This document shows positions 28,158-37,927 of a stretch of DNA of 56,584 nucleotides, one piece after another. Below the pieces are notes generated by a model. That model saw nothing but the letters and a program-made list of their open reading frames with translations. It had not been told where the DNA came from and ran no database searches. Position 1 is the stretch's first letter. Each line of letters starts with the position of its first letter. This stretch comes from an uncultured Succinivibrionaceae bacterium. Lineage in GTDB: Bacteria; Pseudomonadota; Gammaproteobacteria; Enterobacterales; Succinivibrionaceae. The DNA lies in NCBI GenBank assembly GCA_944389835.1, contig CALXNU010000006.1, positions 1 to 56,584 of the forward strand. The letters run 5' to 3'. A program made the position numbers and the translations under genes.

Positions 28158-30440
28158 ATGAATAACGATACCGAACATAAAAGACAATTAAGCCTTGAGG
28201 GCATTGAGCAGATCCCTTTGCAGAATTTTGCAGAAGATGCTTATTTAAACTATTCAATGAATGTCATTCGAGACAGAGCGTTACCATCGGTGACTGATGG
28301 TATGAAACCTGTACAAAGACGTATTGTCTATGCGATGGCTAAATTGGGGATTGGACCTAAAGCTAAGCATGTTAAGTCAGCTCGTACTGTAGGTGAGGTT
28401 TTAGGTAAATATCACCCGCATGGTGATTCTGCTTGTTATGAGGCGATGGTCCTTATGGCACAGCCATTTAGCTCACGCTATCCAACTGTTGATGGGCAAG
28501 GAAATTGGGGTGATGTTGAAGATCCTAAGTCCTTTGCTGCGATGCGTTATACCGAGGCTAGATTATCCCCTTATGCTGAGGTCTTACTTGCGGATTTAAA
28601 TACCGGTTGCGTTGATTATATGCCAAATTTTGATGGCACAGTTGAAGAGCCTAAGGCATTACCTTCAAGACTTCCTAATATTCTTTTAAACGGTACAACA
28701 GGTATTGCAGTTGGTATGTCAACTGATATTCCACCGCATAATTTAAAAGAAGTCTCACAAGCGGTGATTTACCTTTTAGATCATGAAAATGCATCGTCAG
28801 AAGATTTGATGCAATTTATTCAAGGTCCTGATTATCCGTGTGGAGCAGAAATTATTACTCCACATGCTGAAATTTTGCGCATGTATAAGACAGGAACGGG
28901 TACTATTCGTCAAAGAGCGGTATATGAAGTACAAAAGGAAGGAATTGTAATTAAAGCCTTACCTTTTCAGGTTTCAGTAGGACAGGTAGAGCGTGAAATT
29001 GCGGATTTAATGGCCAAAAAGAAATTGCCTTTTGTCCAAGATTTGATTAATGCCTCTGATCATAAAGATCCTTGCCGTTTAATCATTGTCCCAAGATCAA
29101 ATCGTGTTGATGTCAAGATGTTAATGAGTCATCTTTTTGCTTCAACTGATCTTGAAAGTACATATCGCGTTAATTTAAATATTTTAGGTTTAGATGGTAA
29201 ACCTCAAGTTAAAAGTCTAGATACAGTTTTAAAAGAGTGGCTAAGCTTTAGAATTGAGACGGTTACAAAGCGTTTGAATCATCGTTTAGAGGATGTAAAT
29301 CGCAGATTACATCTTTTAGATGGTTTAATGATTGCGTTTTTAAATTTAGATGAAGTCATTAGAATCATTCGCGAAAGTAAAGATCCAAAAAGCGAGCTTC
29401 AAGAGAAATTTAAGCTTACCACGGCGCAAGTTGAATATATTTTAGAAACTAAGTTAAGACAGCTTGCGCGCCTTGAGGAGATGAAACTTAAAGGTGAGAT
29501 GGATAAGCTTAATGCTGAAAAGCAAAAGCTTGAAGGTTTATTAAATTCAAAAGCAAGACTTAAAACCTTTATCAAAAAAGAAATTGAAGCTGACACTAAG
29601 CTTTATGGTGATGACAGGCGCTGTGCTATTGTAGAAAGAGATGCGGCTATGGCCATAAGTGATGAGGATTTAACCCCAAGTTTACCTATGACGGTTGTAC
29701 TCTCAAAGATGGGTTGGGTGAGAGCGGCAAATGGCTCTGACATTGATCCTACAACTTTAGTCTATAAAGGTGGCGATAGTTATAAAGCAAGTGCGGTGGG
29801 ACGTAGTAATCAGGTCGTAATCTTTATCTCAGATTTAGGTAGGTCTTATACTGTGGAGATTAAGGATTTACCTTCTGCTAGATCTCAGGGAGAGCCTTTA
29901 TCTACTAGAGCTAATTTAAGTGCAGGAGAGAGTGCTGAGTATGTCCTTACAGGCTCAAGCGGTGAGTATTTCCTTTTAGCAACTGATAAAGCCTATGGCT
30001 TTATTTGTGCGTATGATGATTTAGTGACTAAAAATCGCAGTGGTAAGGCTTTAGTAAGTTTAGATGGTGAGGCTAAAATTTTAGCGCCGATTAAGTTTAA
30101 TGATCTTGATAATTCTTTGATTGCAGTGGTCAGTAAACAAGGCAAGCTTTTAATTTATCCTACCAAAGAATTACCGATTTTAGCTAAGGGTAAGGGAAAT
30201 AAGCTTATTAATATTTCAAGTGCACGCCTTGAAGTAGGTATTGATGGAATTGCGGCTATTGCTGTAGTGCCTAAGAATGGACGGATGATTTTGCATTGTG
30301 GTAAGAGAGTTTTAAATCTTAGTGCTACACAAATAGAGGAGAAAATCACTTCCCGCGCCCGCTCTGGTGAAACCTTACCTACTGGTTTTCAAAAGGTGGA
30401 TTATATTGAAGTAGAACAAGCTCAAGAAAAGGAAGATTAA
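28158..30440 (+). CDS. parC: DNA topoisomerase IV subunit A
   Basis: Breaks and rejoins DNA to unlink daughter chromosomes, with ParE as ATPase. 760 residues (E. coli 752). The active-site Tyr131 is in [15 protein letters not shown]. The quinolone region [12 protein letters not shown] keeps Ser91 and Glu95, equivalent to E. coli S80 and E84, the sensitive form. The C-terminal propeller lacks the GyrA box (QRRGGKG), separating it from gyrA. parE is not adjacent. Confidence 0.95.
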   Translation: MNNDTEHKRQLSLEGIEQIPLQNFAEDAYLNYSMNVIRDRALPSVTDGMKPVQRRIVYAMAKLGIGPKAKHVKSARTVGEVLGKYHPHGDSACYEAMVLMAQPFSSRYPTVDGQGNWGDVEDPKSFAAMRYTEARLSPYAEVLLADLNTGCVDYMPNFDGTVEEPKALPSRLPNILLNGTTGIAVGMSTDIPPHNLKEVSQAVIYLLDHENASSEDLMQFIQGPDYPCGAEIITPHAEILRMYKTGTGTIRQRAVYEVQKEGIVIKALPFQVSVGQVEREIADLMAKKKLPFVQDLINASDHKDPCRLIIVPRSNRVDVKMLMSHLFASTDLESTYRVNLNILGLDGKPQVKSLDTVLKEWLSFRIETVTKRLNHRLEDVNRRLHLLDGLMIAFLNLDEVIRIIRESKDPKSELQEKFKLTTAQVEYILETKLRQLARLEEMKLKGEMDKLNAEKQKLEGLLNSKARLKTFIKKEIEADTKLYGDDRRCAIVERDAAMAISDEDLTPSLPMTVVLSKMGWVRAANGSDIDPTTLVYKGGDSYKASAVGRSNQVVIFISDLGRSYTVEIKDLPSARSQGEPLSTRANLSAGESAEYVLTGSSGEYFLLATDKAYGFICAYDDLVTKNRSGKALVSLDGEAKILAPIKFNDLDNSLIAVVSKQGKLLIYPTKELPILAKGKGNKLINISSARLEVGIDGIAAIAVVPKNGRMILHCGKRVLNLSATQIEEKITSRARSGETLPTGFQKVDYIEVEQAQEKED

Positions 30441-30453
30441 GCTTTAAAAAGTT

Positions 30454-30474
30454 CCCCCGCCTAAAAAGCGGGGG
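30454..30474. terminator. bidirectional terminator between parC and yggT
   Basis: CCCCCGC/GCGGGGG with a 7-base CTAAAAA loop. On the minus strand it is followed by AACTTTTTAA, serving yggT. On the plus strand the following sequence is less T-rich, so termination of parC is weaker. Confidence 0.7.
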
Positions 30475-30505
30475 CTGTAAGAAATAAAGTTAACTTTTTT
30501 AAGGA

Positions 30506-31039
30506 TTAGATTACGCGCCAGTAAAGGCCAAAGAATTTATAACAAAGGCCGTTTATCGCATATAACACAAAGATAATAATCATCAAAGAGATATCAATCA
30601 TACCAATTGGTGGGATCACTTTTTGCACTGGGGCGACAATTGGATATGTGATTTGATACATCAAAAGACTAAGTGATCTTGTGCTTGGTAACCAAGAAGT
30701 TAAGGCTTGGACAATTAAAAGAAAGAATAATAAATAACCAAAAACTTTAATTGGCATGATAAGGCCTAAGATTAAAGAATCGGTAAGAGTCAAGCCTGTA
30801 AGCAAGCTTATGATCTGCCAAGCTGCAAGAGAAATAATCCACGCAACCAACATTCCTCCTACATAATAGGCACCTAGGTGCAGGGTTTGAATAGGCGGAA
30901 TGCGAATAATAGGATTAGTAAGCTTCAACACGGCCTGTGTAAAAGGGTGATAATAATCAGCACTTGACGATTGCATTAAAAAACGCAATTGAAAAAGCAT
31001 GACTAGAGCTTCAGCAATTAAGATAATGGCTTGTATCAC
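30506..31039 (-). CDS. yggT: YggT family membrane protein
   Basis: Small inner-membrane protein with two YggT repeats, each a pair of hydrophobic segments. The second repeat carries the LTSWLPSTRSLSLLMYQITYPIVAPVQKVIPP hallmark. 177 residues (E. coli 188). Its function is unsettled. It overlaps proC by 4 bp and follows yggS-proC, the arrangement also found in Pseudomonas. Confidence 0.92.
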   Translation of the reverse strand: MIQAIILIAEALVMLFQLRFLMQSSSADYYHPFTQAVLKLTNPIIRIPPIQTLHLGAYYVGGMLVAWIISLAAWQIISLLTGLTLTDSLILGLIMPIKVFGYLLFFLLIVQALTSWLPSTRSLSLLMYQITYPIVAPVQKVIPPIGMIDISLMIIIFVLYAINGLCYKFFGLYWRVI

Positions 31040-31848
31040 TTAAACATCCTCTCAAATTCATGGGTTCGGTTCATTGAAGCTTCGATGGTTTTTGCCATCA
31101 TTTCTTCAAATTTATATTCGCTCATTACTTTAAGACCTTCAAAAGTGGTACCCCCTTTAGAAGTTACGGCTTCTCTTAATTCACTTAATTTTTGATCTTG
31201 GCAAGCAATGACCATTGAGGCGGTACCTAAAGCCATTTGCTCAATAACTTTACGCGCTTGATCTTCACTCATGCCCAATTTTACCGATTCGGCAATTAAA
31301 GCCTCAAGGAAGCGGTATAAGAAAGCAGGGGCTGAGCCACCTACTGCGCCTATGACATTAATGCTTTCCTCTTCTTTAAAATCAATTAAAGTACCAAGGC
31401 CTTTTAATAAGTCATGGGTTAGAGTTTTATCATCCTCACTTACATTACCAAAACAAATTCCGGTAACGCCAAGACCAAGCTTTGAGGGGGTATTTGGCAT
31501 GATCCTCACAATTCTTGAGCTTGAAAGTAGGCGCTCAAGGGCACTGAAGCGAAATCCTGCAACCATAGAAATTACTAAACGATTTGAAAAATCAAGTTTA
31601 GCGCTGGCAAGCTCTTCAAGCACTGAGGTTAGCATTTGTGGTTTTACACCAAGGAAAATTACCTCTGACTTTTGGCAGGCTTCAAGATTTGAGGTTGTAA
31701 TAGTAGCTTTTTTAGCGGCAAATTTTTCAAGTTTTTCAAGATGAGGGCCGCTTACAATAATTTCATCGCTAAAGCCCCGAGTTTTAATAATGCCATCAAA
31801 AATACAAGATGACATATTACCGCCGCCTATAAAAGCAATTTTGCTCAT
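31036..31848 (-). CDS. proC: pyrroline-5-carboxylate reductase
   Basis: NAD(P)H-dependent last step of proline synthesis. 270 residues (E. coli 269). Rossmann start SKIAFIGGGNMSSCI, central VRIMPNTPSKLGLGVTGI, and the C-terminal GGSAPAFLYRFLEAL and TSKGGTTFEGLKVM blocks. AAGGAG precedes the ATG. Three bp after yggS. Confidence 0.96.
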   Translation of the reverse strand: MSKIAFIGGGNMSSCIFDGIIKTRGFSDEIIVSGPHLEKLEKFAAKKATITTSNLEACQKSEVIFLGVKPQMLTSVLEELASAKLDFSNRLVISMVAGFRFSALERLLSSSRIVRIMPNTPSKLGLGVTGICFGNVSEDDKTLTHDLLKGLGTLIDFKEEESINVIGAVGGSAPAFLYRFLEALIAESVKLGMSEDQARKVIEQMALGTASMVIACQDQKLSELREAVTSKGGTTFEGLKVMSEYKFEEMMAKTIEASMNRTHEFERMFK

Positions 31849-31851
31849 GAT

Positions 31852-32559
31852 TTACTCCTTATTTTTATATTCGCGAGGACCAAAAATTGCGGTACCAATT
31901 CTAACCTCAGTACTGCCAAGAAGAATTGCTTCAGCCATATCATGGGTCATGCCCATAGATAGAATATCAAAATGTTCAAATTCTTGGGCATATTTTGCAA
32001 AAAGCGCAGCTAAAGTTGAAAACTCTTCTTTAATTAAAGCTTTATCTTGAGTATCTGTTGCAATTCCCATCAGTCCTCTTAGACGAAGATTTGGACATTG
32101 TTTGCAGTAGTCAATAAGACTTTCTAATTCTTCAAGAGCACATCCTGATTTTTGGGCTTCGTGGCTAATGTTTACTTCAATTAAAATCTCAAGAGGTCCT
32201 AAGCTTGCAGGTCTTTGCAAGTTTAGTCTTTGCATCACTTTAATCCTGTCAACACTTTCAACCATATCAAAGTTTTCTGCAACCGCTTTAGTCTTATTGC
32301 TTTGTAAGGGGCCTATAAAATGCCATTTAAGATCAGTATAGCCCAAGGCTTTTAAAGCTTGAATTTTAGTTACGGCCTCATTGACATAAGACTCACCAAA
32401 AAGTCTTTCACCACAGTTATAGGCTTCAATGATGGCCTCTTGCGGTTTAGTTTTACTTACGCACAAAAGTTTAACGCTCTCTTTTGTACGGCCTGCTTGA
32501 TTAATTAAGCTTGCAAGTTCTTGATGAACTTGATAGAGATTGTCAGTTATATGTCCCAT
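31852..32559 (-). CDS. yggS: pyridoxal phosphate homeostasis protein
   Basis: PLP-binding, alanine racemase-like barrel without known catalysis that keeps vitamin B6 and amino-acid pools in balance. 235 residues (E. coli 234). The PLP lysine lies in LLCVSKTKP. FGESYVNEA, WHFIGPLQSNK and the C-terminal LSMGMTHDMAEAI and EVRIGTAIFG motifs are present. First gene of the yggS-proC-yggT operon; divergent from the ferredoxin gene. Confidence 0.95.
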   Translation of the reverse strand: MGHITDNLYQVHQELASLINQAGRTKESVKLLCVSKTKPQEAIIEAYNCGERLFGESYVNEAVTKIQALKALGYTDLKWHFIGPLQSNKTKAVAENFDMVESVDRIKVMQRLNLQRPASLGPLEILIEVNISHEAQKSGCALEELESLIDYCKQCPNLRLRGLMGIATDTQDKALIKEEFSTLAALFAKYAQEFEHFDILSMGMTHDMAEAILLGSTEVRIGTAIFGPREYKNKE

Positions 32560-32646
32560 GAAAAATTTTCGCTTAAAATATCCACAACGTTTTAGCGTAT
32601 TATATCTTTCTTTGTTTTGACTTAGGCCTAATATTAGGAATAAACA

Positions 32647-32853
32647 ATGTTTGCTATAGATCCAAAAGTATGCACGGCTTGTGGAGTTTGTAAGGATGCT
32701 TGCCCGTGTGATGCAATTTATGAGTCAGATGATGGCTACTGTGTGGTAGATCCTGATTTATGTGCAGAATGTGGGGCATGTTTTGATGTTTGTGAATTTA
32801 ATGCCGTAATTGAAGCATCTCCTGAAGAAATTCCTGCCTTAATTAAAATTTAA
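32647..32853 (+). CDS. 2[4Fe-4S] ferredoxin
   Basis: Small electron carrier, 68 residues. Two cluster motifs are complete: C9-x2-C12-x2-C15-x3-C19 followed by Pro, and C39-x2-C42-x2-C45-x3-C49. In this fold the last Cys of each motif ligates the other cluster. Extra cysteines at 21 and 32 are unusual. The bacterial-type fold with a short C-terminal helix resembles clostridial or YfhL-type ferredoxins. A partner enzyme is not encoded nearby. AGGAAT precedes the ATG. Confidence 0.9.
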   Translation: MFAIDPKVCTACGVCKDACPCDAIYESDDGYCVVDPDLCAECGACFDVCEFNAVIEASPEEIPALIKI

Positions 32854-32855
32854 GC

Positions 32856-32885
32856 TTAAAGCTAGGGCACAGGCCCTAGCTTTAA
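32856..32885. terminator. bidirectional terminator between the ferredoxin and mscK genes
   Basis: TTAAAGCTAGGGC/GCCCTAGCTTTAA is a 13-bp perfect stem with a 4-base loop, symmetric enough to act both ways between two convergent genes. Confidence 0.8.
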
Positions 32886-32889
32886 GATC

Positions 32890-35800
32890 CTAATTTACAG
32901 CAAGTGATTCCCCAGTTGACGGGTTTTTAAGCCTTACTTCAATCTGATTGAAAGGAATTTCAATATTTGCCTTATCAAAGCGCCTTAAGGTTTCGCGACA
33001 TAAATAATCAAAGGTTGGTTTGCGTTTACCAATTTCATTGACAAAGATATCGCACGTTATAGTTATGGCACTATCGGCAAGAGCTGTGACATAGACACTA
33101 AACGGCTTATCTTTAGCTAAGTTGCCACAATTTAAAATAATATCGCTTAAAATTCGTTTAGCTTGCTCAAGATTTGAGCCATAAGCCACTCCTACAGCAA
33201 ATTCAAGTTTCGTTACGGTATTTGATAAAGACCAATTCGTTAAAGCTGAGGTAATAAAAGATTTATTTGGGATCATAACTTCTTTGTTGTCAAAGGAGAC
33301 GATGGTTGTAGAACGGATCCTAATTTTGCTTACCGTGCCTGAAAGATTGTCTAAAGTGATGATATCTCCAACTCGAATTTGTCTTTCAAAAAGGATAATA
33401 AGGCCTGAGACAAAATTACCAAAGATTTCTTGCAAGCCAAAGCCTAAGCCTACTGAGAGCGCTGCAACTAGCCATTGTAAATTGCTCCAACTAATTCCTA
33501 AAGCTCCTGCGGCAAAGATGAGCCCCAAGGAGATAATGATATAGGAGGTGACAATTTTGGCTGTATAGCTAGTACTTCTATTTCCACCTGTAAAGCGGAG
33601 CATAAAAAAGCGCTCTAAAAGAGGTGGTAGGTTGCGATTTAACATGGCAGTGACAACTAAAATTAAAATTGCCAAGCACAGATCTGCAAGAGATAAATAA
33701 TTGATAGTGGTTAATTTACCATCTATATTTTCACTTGAGGTCCATAAATGAATGGTATCAAGATAACTTAAAACGCCAGCTAAATCACTCCATTGAGCAT
33801 AAAGTATGACGGCTGTAATACATAAGAGGAAAGTATTGATAAGTTTAAAAGCTCGCGAGTTTATAAGTTCAAAGCGTAAAGCTTCGATTTTATCGTTCTT
33901 TTTGTCATTTTTTAAAGTACTTTGATTTTTAAGACCATGGTTTTGTGTAGGAAGTCTCTCCTGTAATTTTTTAAGTCGTGCATTTTTTAACATGTGCTCT
34001 TCAGTTACATAAAGAGTACGTCTTATAGTTTGACTTATCACCATAAAGCATAAGATGGTATAGAAGCTTAAGGCAATGCGATTAATAAGTTGAATTGCCG
34101 TGTAGTAATAGCCTAAAGCTAACATTATAAAAAGGGTAAGAGGTACTAAAAGAATTAAAATAGCTTTAGTCCAATCAAGTAAGCTTAGATCCTCTTCAAT
34201 AAATTTAAGCCGGATATTTTTAATCATAAAGATGACTAGAACGGCACTTGCAATCAGGGTGATTAAAAAGCCAATATTATCGGAGTTAATTCTATAAGGG
34301 TCTAACTCGCGTATATTTGCGACCACTAAGATAGGTAAAACTGCTAAATAAACTCTATCTATAAAGTTATAGTGCCTTGCAACTAATTGCGGTGGAATAT
34401 TAAAGTGCCTTTGAGCTAAGGAATTTGGTTTTAAAAGCTCAAGCGTATAGGTGAACACTAGTACATGCAAAGCTACAATTAAAGCTGCTTGAATTTGCAT
34501 GGCCCTCTCATCTAGTACTAGGGTAATAAAAATTGTACCGATGGCGGTCATAAAACAAGCACGGGGGAGCACCTTAATTAAATTAAGGAGTAAAGATAGC
34601 GGGGTAAGTAGGATACTATCTTGACTTTTATCTAGGGCAAAGGCAATTTGATTGTCTTTTCTTATAAGAGTAGGACAGAGGCGTTTGATACTTAGACCTA
34701 AAATTATAAGTGGGGTTAAGATTAAAGCTAAAGTACTTAGAGTTTCTTCAATCCATACGCTAGTTTGTGCCTCTTGTATAAAAGCTTTAAGTTGTAGCAT
34801 GATAAGTTTTGGAAGATTTACTACAAAATCTACACCTAAAGGCAGATTTGAGGCTAACCAAAAGAGATGATCATTGACGGTATTGCTAATTCTTGAGGAA
34901 ATAGTATTAAATTCTTCATAGCGAATTTTAAGATTAATGGCATTAGCAAGACCTACAGACATACTTTGATAGAGCTGATCTATTAAAGCTTTTCTAAGCT
35001 TGAAAAAAGATCTTAAGTCTTGTTCTTTACCTATAAGTTCTGGATTTTTTGCTATTAAAGAGTTAATGAAGGCATTTTCATCAAATAATTGCTCACGATA
35101 TTCTTGAAGATCATAGAGCCACAAATTAAGGTTTGGAATAATTTCATCTAAATTAAAAGAAATTTTAATTTCAGGAATAGCATTTTGTTGGCGATTTAAA
35201 AGTCTTGAGAGAATTAAGGAACTATTTAGCTCATTGATTTGATTGTTTAGATTCTTTTCAACTTGTCTTACGGTAACTAAAGCACTATCAAGTTGATTTA
35301 ACTCCTTTATCATTTGGGCATTATCTTTTAATTGTTTATTTAATGCCTGGATAATAAGTTCATTGCTTTGTAACTCCTCAGTCATTGAAGAGAGGGTAAT
35401 TAAGCTTGAACTTACAAAAGTATCTTTTGGAACATCAAGTTGAAGAAGGTGATTTTGTTTTTCCTGAAGCTTGGTAATGCGCTCGTTTAGGTTTTTAATT
35501 TTAGTTTGGGCAATAGAAATTTTACAATTTGCGATATCTTGCAAAATAGTTTGAGATGCAAGCTGTTGTTCAATAAAAAGATTTTCTGCTTTTAAAACCT
35601 TAAGCTCAAAATCTATTAAGCGATATTCAAGACTTGTTTCTTGTCCGTGAAGGGAGACTTTTTGTTCATTTAAGGCATTAAGTCTTAAATTATTTTCTGA
35701 AATAATGCTTTGCGCACGATTTGGTAGAGTTTGAAGATCTACTTGTGTAGAGCTTGCTTCACTTAAATCGTTTTGTGCTTTGCTTAATTCTTGATTTAAA

Positions 35801-36165
35801 GAAATTAAAGTTGCTGAGATTTTATCAAGATCAAGAAGATTTGTCTCATCTTGATTTTCATAAGGGGCACTTAGGTTTTCAAGCTCTTGCTTTAATTGAG
35901 CGAGAGTTTGTTCTGCATTTTGAGAGTTTAAAGAGAAACTTGCTTCTTCTGCTTGTAATTTTTCATAAGCGCTTAAAATCTCTTTAGCATGATTTAAGAG
36001 GTTAAGTTTTGAGCTTTTTGCCTCATCGTTTAAAGCGCTATTATTGTTAAGCTCTTCAATAGCACTATTAATTTCATTTAAGGTAGGATCTGAAAGGTTA
36101 TTTTCTGCAAAACAGATCTGACCTAAAAAAAGAGATAAAAATAGAAAAGTTAAGAATTGTTTCAT
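32890..36165 (-). CDS. mscK: large mechanosensitive channel, MscK/KefA family
   Basis: Tension-gated channel that releases solutes on osmotic downshock. 1091 residues (E. coli MscK 1120). Order: signal peptide (residues 1 to about 20, ending CFA), a long periplasmic coiled-coil domain rich in Leu, Gln and Asn to about residue 450, a block of about ten membrane segments, then the MscS-like channel. The pore helix is SVGLGFGLQEIFGNFVSGLIILFE, followed by the beta domain GDIITLDNLSGTVSKIRIRSTTIVSFDNKEVMIPNKSF. The Gly/Ala packing of the pore helix is typical. Upstream is a 436-bp AT-rich gap shared with the divergent rpoE. Confidence 0.92.
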   Translation of the reverse strand: MKQFLTFLFLSLFLGQICFAENNLSDPTLNEINSAIEELNNNSALNDEAKSSKLNLLNHAKEILSAYEKLQAEEASFSLNSQNAEQTLAQLKQELENLSAPYENQDETNLLDLDKISATLISLNQELSKAQNDLSEASSTQVDLQTLPNRAQSIISENNLRLNALNEQKVSLHGQETSLEYRLIDFELKVLKAENLFIEQQLASQTILQDIANCKISIAQTKIKNLNERITKLQEKQNHLLQLDVPKDTFVSSSLITLSSMTEELQSNELIIQALNKQLKDNAQMIKELNQLDSALVTVRQVEKNLNNQINELNSSLILSRLLNRQQNAIPEIKISFNLDEIIPNLNLWLYDLQEYREQLFDENAFINSLIAKNPELIGKEQDLRSFFKLRKALIDQLYQSMSVGLANAINLKIRYEEFNTISSRISNTVNDHLFWLASNLPLGVDFVVNLPKLIMLQLKAFIQEAQTSVWIEETLSTLALILTPLIILGLSIKRLCPTLIRKDNQIAFALDKSQDSILLTPLSLLLNLIKVLPRACFMTAIGTIFITLVLDERAMQIQAALIVALHVLVFTYTLELLKPNSLAQRHFNIPPQLVARHYNFIDRVYLAVLPILVVANIRELDPYRINSDNIGFLITLIASAVLVIFMIKNIRLKFIEEDLSLLDWTKAILILLVPLTLFIMLALGYYYTAIQLINRIALSFYTILCFMVISQTIRRTLYVTEEHMLKNARLKKLQERLPTQNHGLKNQSTLKNDKKNDKIEALRFELINSRAFKLINTFLLCITAVILYAQWSDLAGVLSYLDTIHLWTSSENIDGKLTTINYLSLADLCLAILILVVTAMLNRNLPPLLERFFMLRFTGGNRSTSYTAKIVTSYIIISLGLIFAAGALGISWSNLQWLVAALSVGLGFGLQEIFGNFVSGLIILFERQIRVGDIITLDNLSGTVSKIRIRSTTIVSFDNKEVMIPNKSFITSALTNWSLSNTVTKLEFAVGVAYGSNLEQAKRILSDIILNCGNLAKDKPFSVYVTALADSAITITCDIFVNEIGKRKPTFDYLCRETLRRFDKANIEIPFNQIEVRLKNPSTGESLAVN

Positions 36166-36440
36166 AATCTAAGATCTTTAAGTGAAAAGCACAATTAACA
36201 TAAATTATAACCTAATTATTAAACTATATTAAAAATTATAATCTAAAGTTATAGATTTAAAAAGAGTTTTTAGTTACTTACCAAGATTAATTTAAGTTTT
36301 ATGGGCAGATCTGGTGCAAATAAAACAAGAAGTTTATTTTAGGAAATTTAAATAACGTATTAAAAATTAATATAATTTATCAAAATAAATTTAAATTTTA
36401 GCATAATGCTCTAGCGTGATATGCTAAATATAATGCATTA

Positions 36441-36466
36441 TAATAAGACAGTCTAATAAGACAGTC
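36441..36466. repeat. 13-bp tandem repeat upstream of rpoE
   Basis: TAATAAGACAGTC occurs twice head to tail without a gap, about 80 bp before the sigma-E-type promoter. The rest of the gene-free stretch 36166-36601 is AT-rich with several weak -10-like hexamers and no reading frame I can support. Confidence 0.8.
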
Positions 36467-36546
36467 TATGAGGTTTATAAGTTAGCAAACCTTAAGCAAT
36501 GATTTTTCAATTTGTGATATTGATCTGATCAGAAGATAAATTTTTA

Positions 36547-36574
36547 GGAACTTTTAAAAAGAACCTTAGTCAAA
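36547..36574 (+). promoter_or_regulatory. sigma-E-type autoregulated promoter of rpoE
   Basis: GGAACTT (36547-36553), a 16-bp spacer, then TCAAA (36570-36574) matches the sigma-E promoter pattern. The ATG of rpoE is about 20 bases past the expected start. This implies that sigma-E drives its own operon, as in E. coli. Confidence 0.8.
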
Positions 36575-36601
36575 GAGTTACAAGGTGTTAGGAAAGGATA
36601 T

Positions 36602-37201
36602 ATGAATACCCGCACAGACCAAGATACCGCATCATCTGATGCCGCTCTCGTCAAGCGGGTTCAGGAAGGCGATACTCAAGCTTATAATGTTTTGGTATTA
36701 CGCTACCAACATCGCGTTTGTGATATTGCCAAACGATTTGTAAACAATAGCAGTGATGCTGCTGATGTGGCGCAAGAGGCTTTTATTAAAGCCTATAGAG
36801 CTTTAGGTTCTTTTAGAGGTGATAGCTCTTTTTATACCTGGCTTTATCGCATCGTAGTAAATTGTGCAAAATCCTTTCTCGAAAGTAACTCTAAGCATCG
36901 TTACAATATAGATGTTGATGCTCCAGAGTTTGAAGCCTTAGATACTGAAGGAGTATTGACTTCTCAAGATTCGCCAGATCGTATTTTAGAATCTGATGAA
37001 TTAAGAGAGATTATCTTAAAAGCATTTGCCGCTTTGCCAGATGAATTAAGACAAGCCATTACTCTAAGAGAGGTTGAGGGAATGTCTTATGAAGATATCG
37101 CCCTTGCTATGAAAACCCCGATCGGCACAGTTCGATCACGAATTTTTAGAGCCAGACAGTTCATTGAAGAACAGATGGCTGGGCTTACTCAAGGAAAGTA
37201 G
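36602..37201 (+). CDS. rpoE: envelope-stress sigma factor RpoE
   Basis: ECF sigma factor for outer-membrane protein stress. 199 residues (E. coli 191). Region 2 shows DAADVAQEAFIKAYRALGSFRGDSSFYTWLYRIVVNCAKSFL. Region 4 shows LPDELRQAITLREVEGMSYEDIALAMKTPIGTVRSRIFRAR. AGGAAAGGA precedes the ATG. It is held inactive by RseA, encoded 34 bp downstream. Confidence 0.97.
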   Translation: MNTRTDQDTASSDAALVKRVQEGDTQAYNVLVLRYQHRVCDIAKRFVNNSSDAADVAQEAFIKAYRALGSFRGDSSFYTWLYRIVVNCAKSFLESNSKHRYNIDVDAPEFEALDTEGVLTSQDSPDRILESDELREIILKAFAALPDELRQAITLREVEGMSYEDIALAMKTPIGTVRSRIFRARQFIEEQMAGLTQGK

Positions 37202-37235
37202 CCTAAAAGGAAAAATGAAGTAGCGGAGAAATAAC

Positions 37236-37907
37236 ATGCGGAATATAGATCATATTGACAATGACCCAATCCTAGAGAGGATGTCCGCAATTTATGATGG
37301 GGAAAATTTACCTCAAGACAAACTTCAATCAGATGAGTTTGCCAAAGCTCGTGAGCACATGCAAAATTGGTCTTTAATTGGCGCTACCCTTCGCAAAGAG
37401 AATTTTGCGTCCATAGATACTTCATTTGCCGATAAGATTTCAGCACAAATTTCTGCGATGGGTCCTATTGCCAATACGCCAATTGCAGAAGAGCCTATAG
37501 TAGATCAAGCACAAGTTGAGCAAAAACCAAAAGTTAATTATGTAGTAAAAGTACGTAAAGCCTTCTTCGTTTTAGCTCAAGTGGCAGCAGCTGCCGCAAT
37601 TGCTGCGGTAACTGTAGTTGGCTATCAAACCTACAATGCAGGTAGCATTACTGACTTTGAACCTGCAGTAAATGCCAATTTTGGACCAGTAGGTGGGGTT
37701 AATCTTGCAAGCTATCAAAATGATAATCAGGATATGGTAATTAGAATGAATCAATTTGATAGTGCACAAAATGCAAATGTATCACAGGTTGCAACTCCTC
37801 AAAATCAGGCAGATCCACAAGCAATCCGTGATATGCGTGAGAAAGAACTTGAGAAGATTAATATTTATTTACGCGGTTATGTTTTAGATACCGCGACAAA
37901 TCGTTAA
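37236..37907 (+). CDS. rseA: anti-sigma-E factor RseA
   Basis: Single-span inner-membrane protein that binds sigma-E in the cytoplasm and is cleaved by DegS and RseP under stress. 223 residues (E. coli 216). The N-terminal sigma-binding part has ERMSAIYDGEN and WSLIGATLR. One membrane segment of Ala/Val lies at about residues 109-130. The periplasmic tail is Gln/Asn-rich and ends in VLDTATNR, not the E. coli sequence. The identity rests on position and the N-terminal motif. Confidence 0.88.
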   Translation: MRNIDHIDNDPILERMSAIYDGENLPQDKLQSDEFAKAREHMQNWSLIGATLRKENFASIDTSFADKISAQISAMGPIANTPIAEEPIVDQAQVEQKPKVNYVVKVRKAFFVLAQVAAAAAIAAVTVVGYQTYNAGSITDFEPAVNANFGPVGGVNLASYQNDNQDMVIRMNQFDSAQNANVSQVATPQNQADPQAIRDMREKELEKINIYLRGYVLDTATNR

Positions 37908-37927
37908 GCTTAAAGATAAAGAAACTT

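Noticed and set aside
31271..31744. 157-codon open frame on the plus strand
   Set aside because: Antisense to proC with no ribosome site or recognisable motif.
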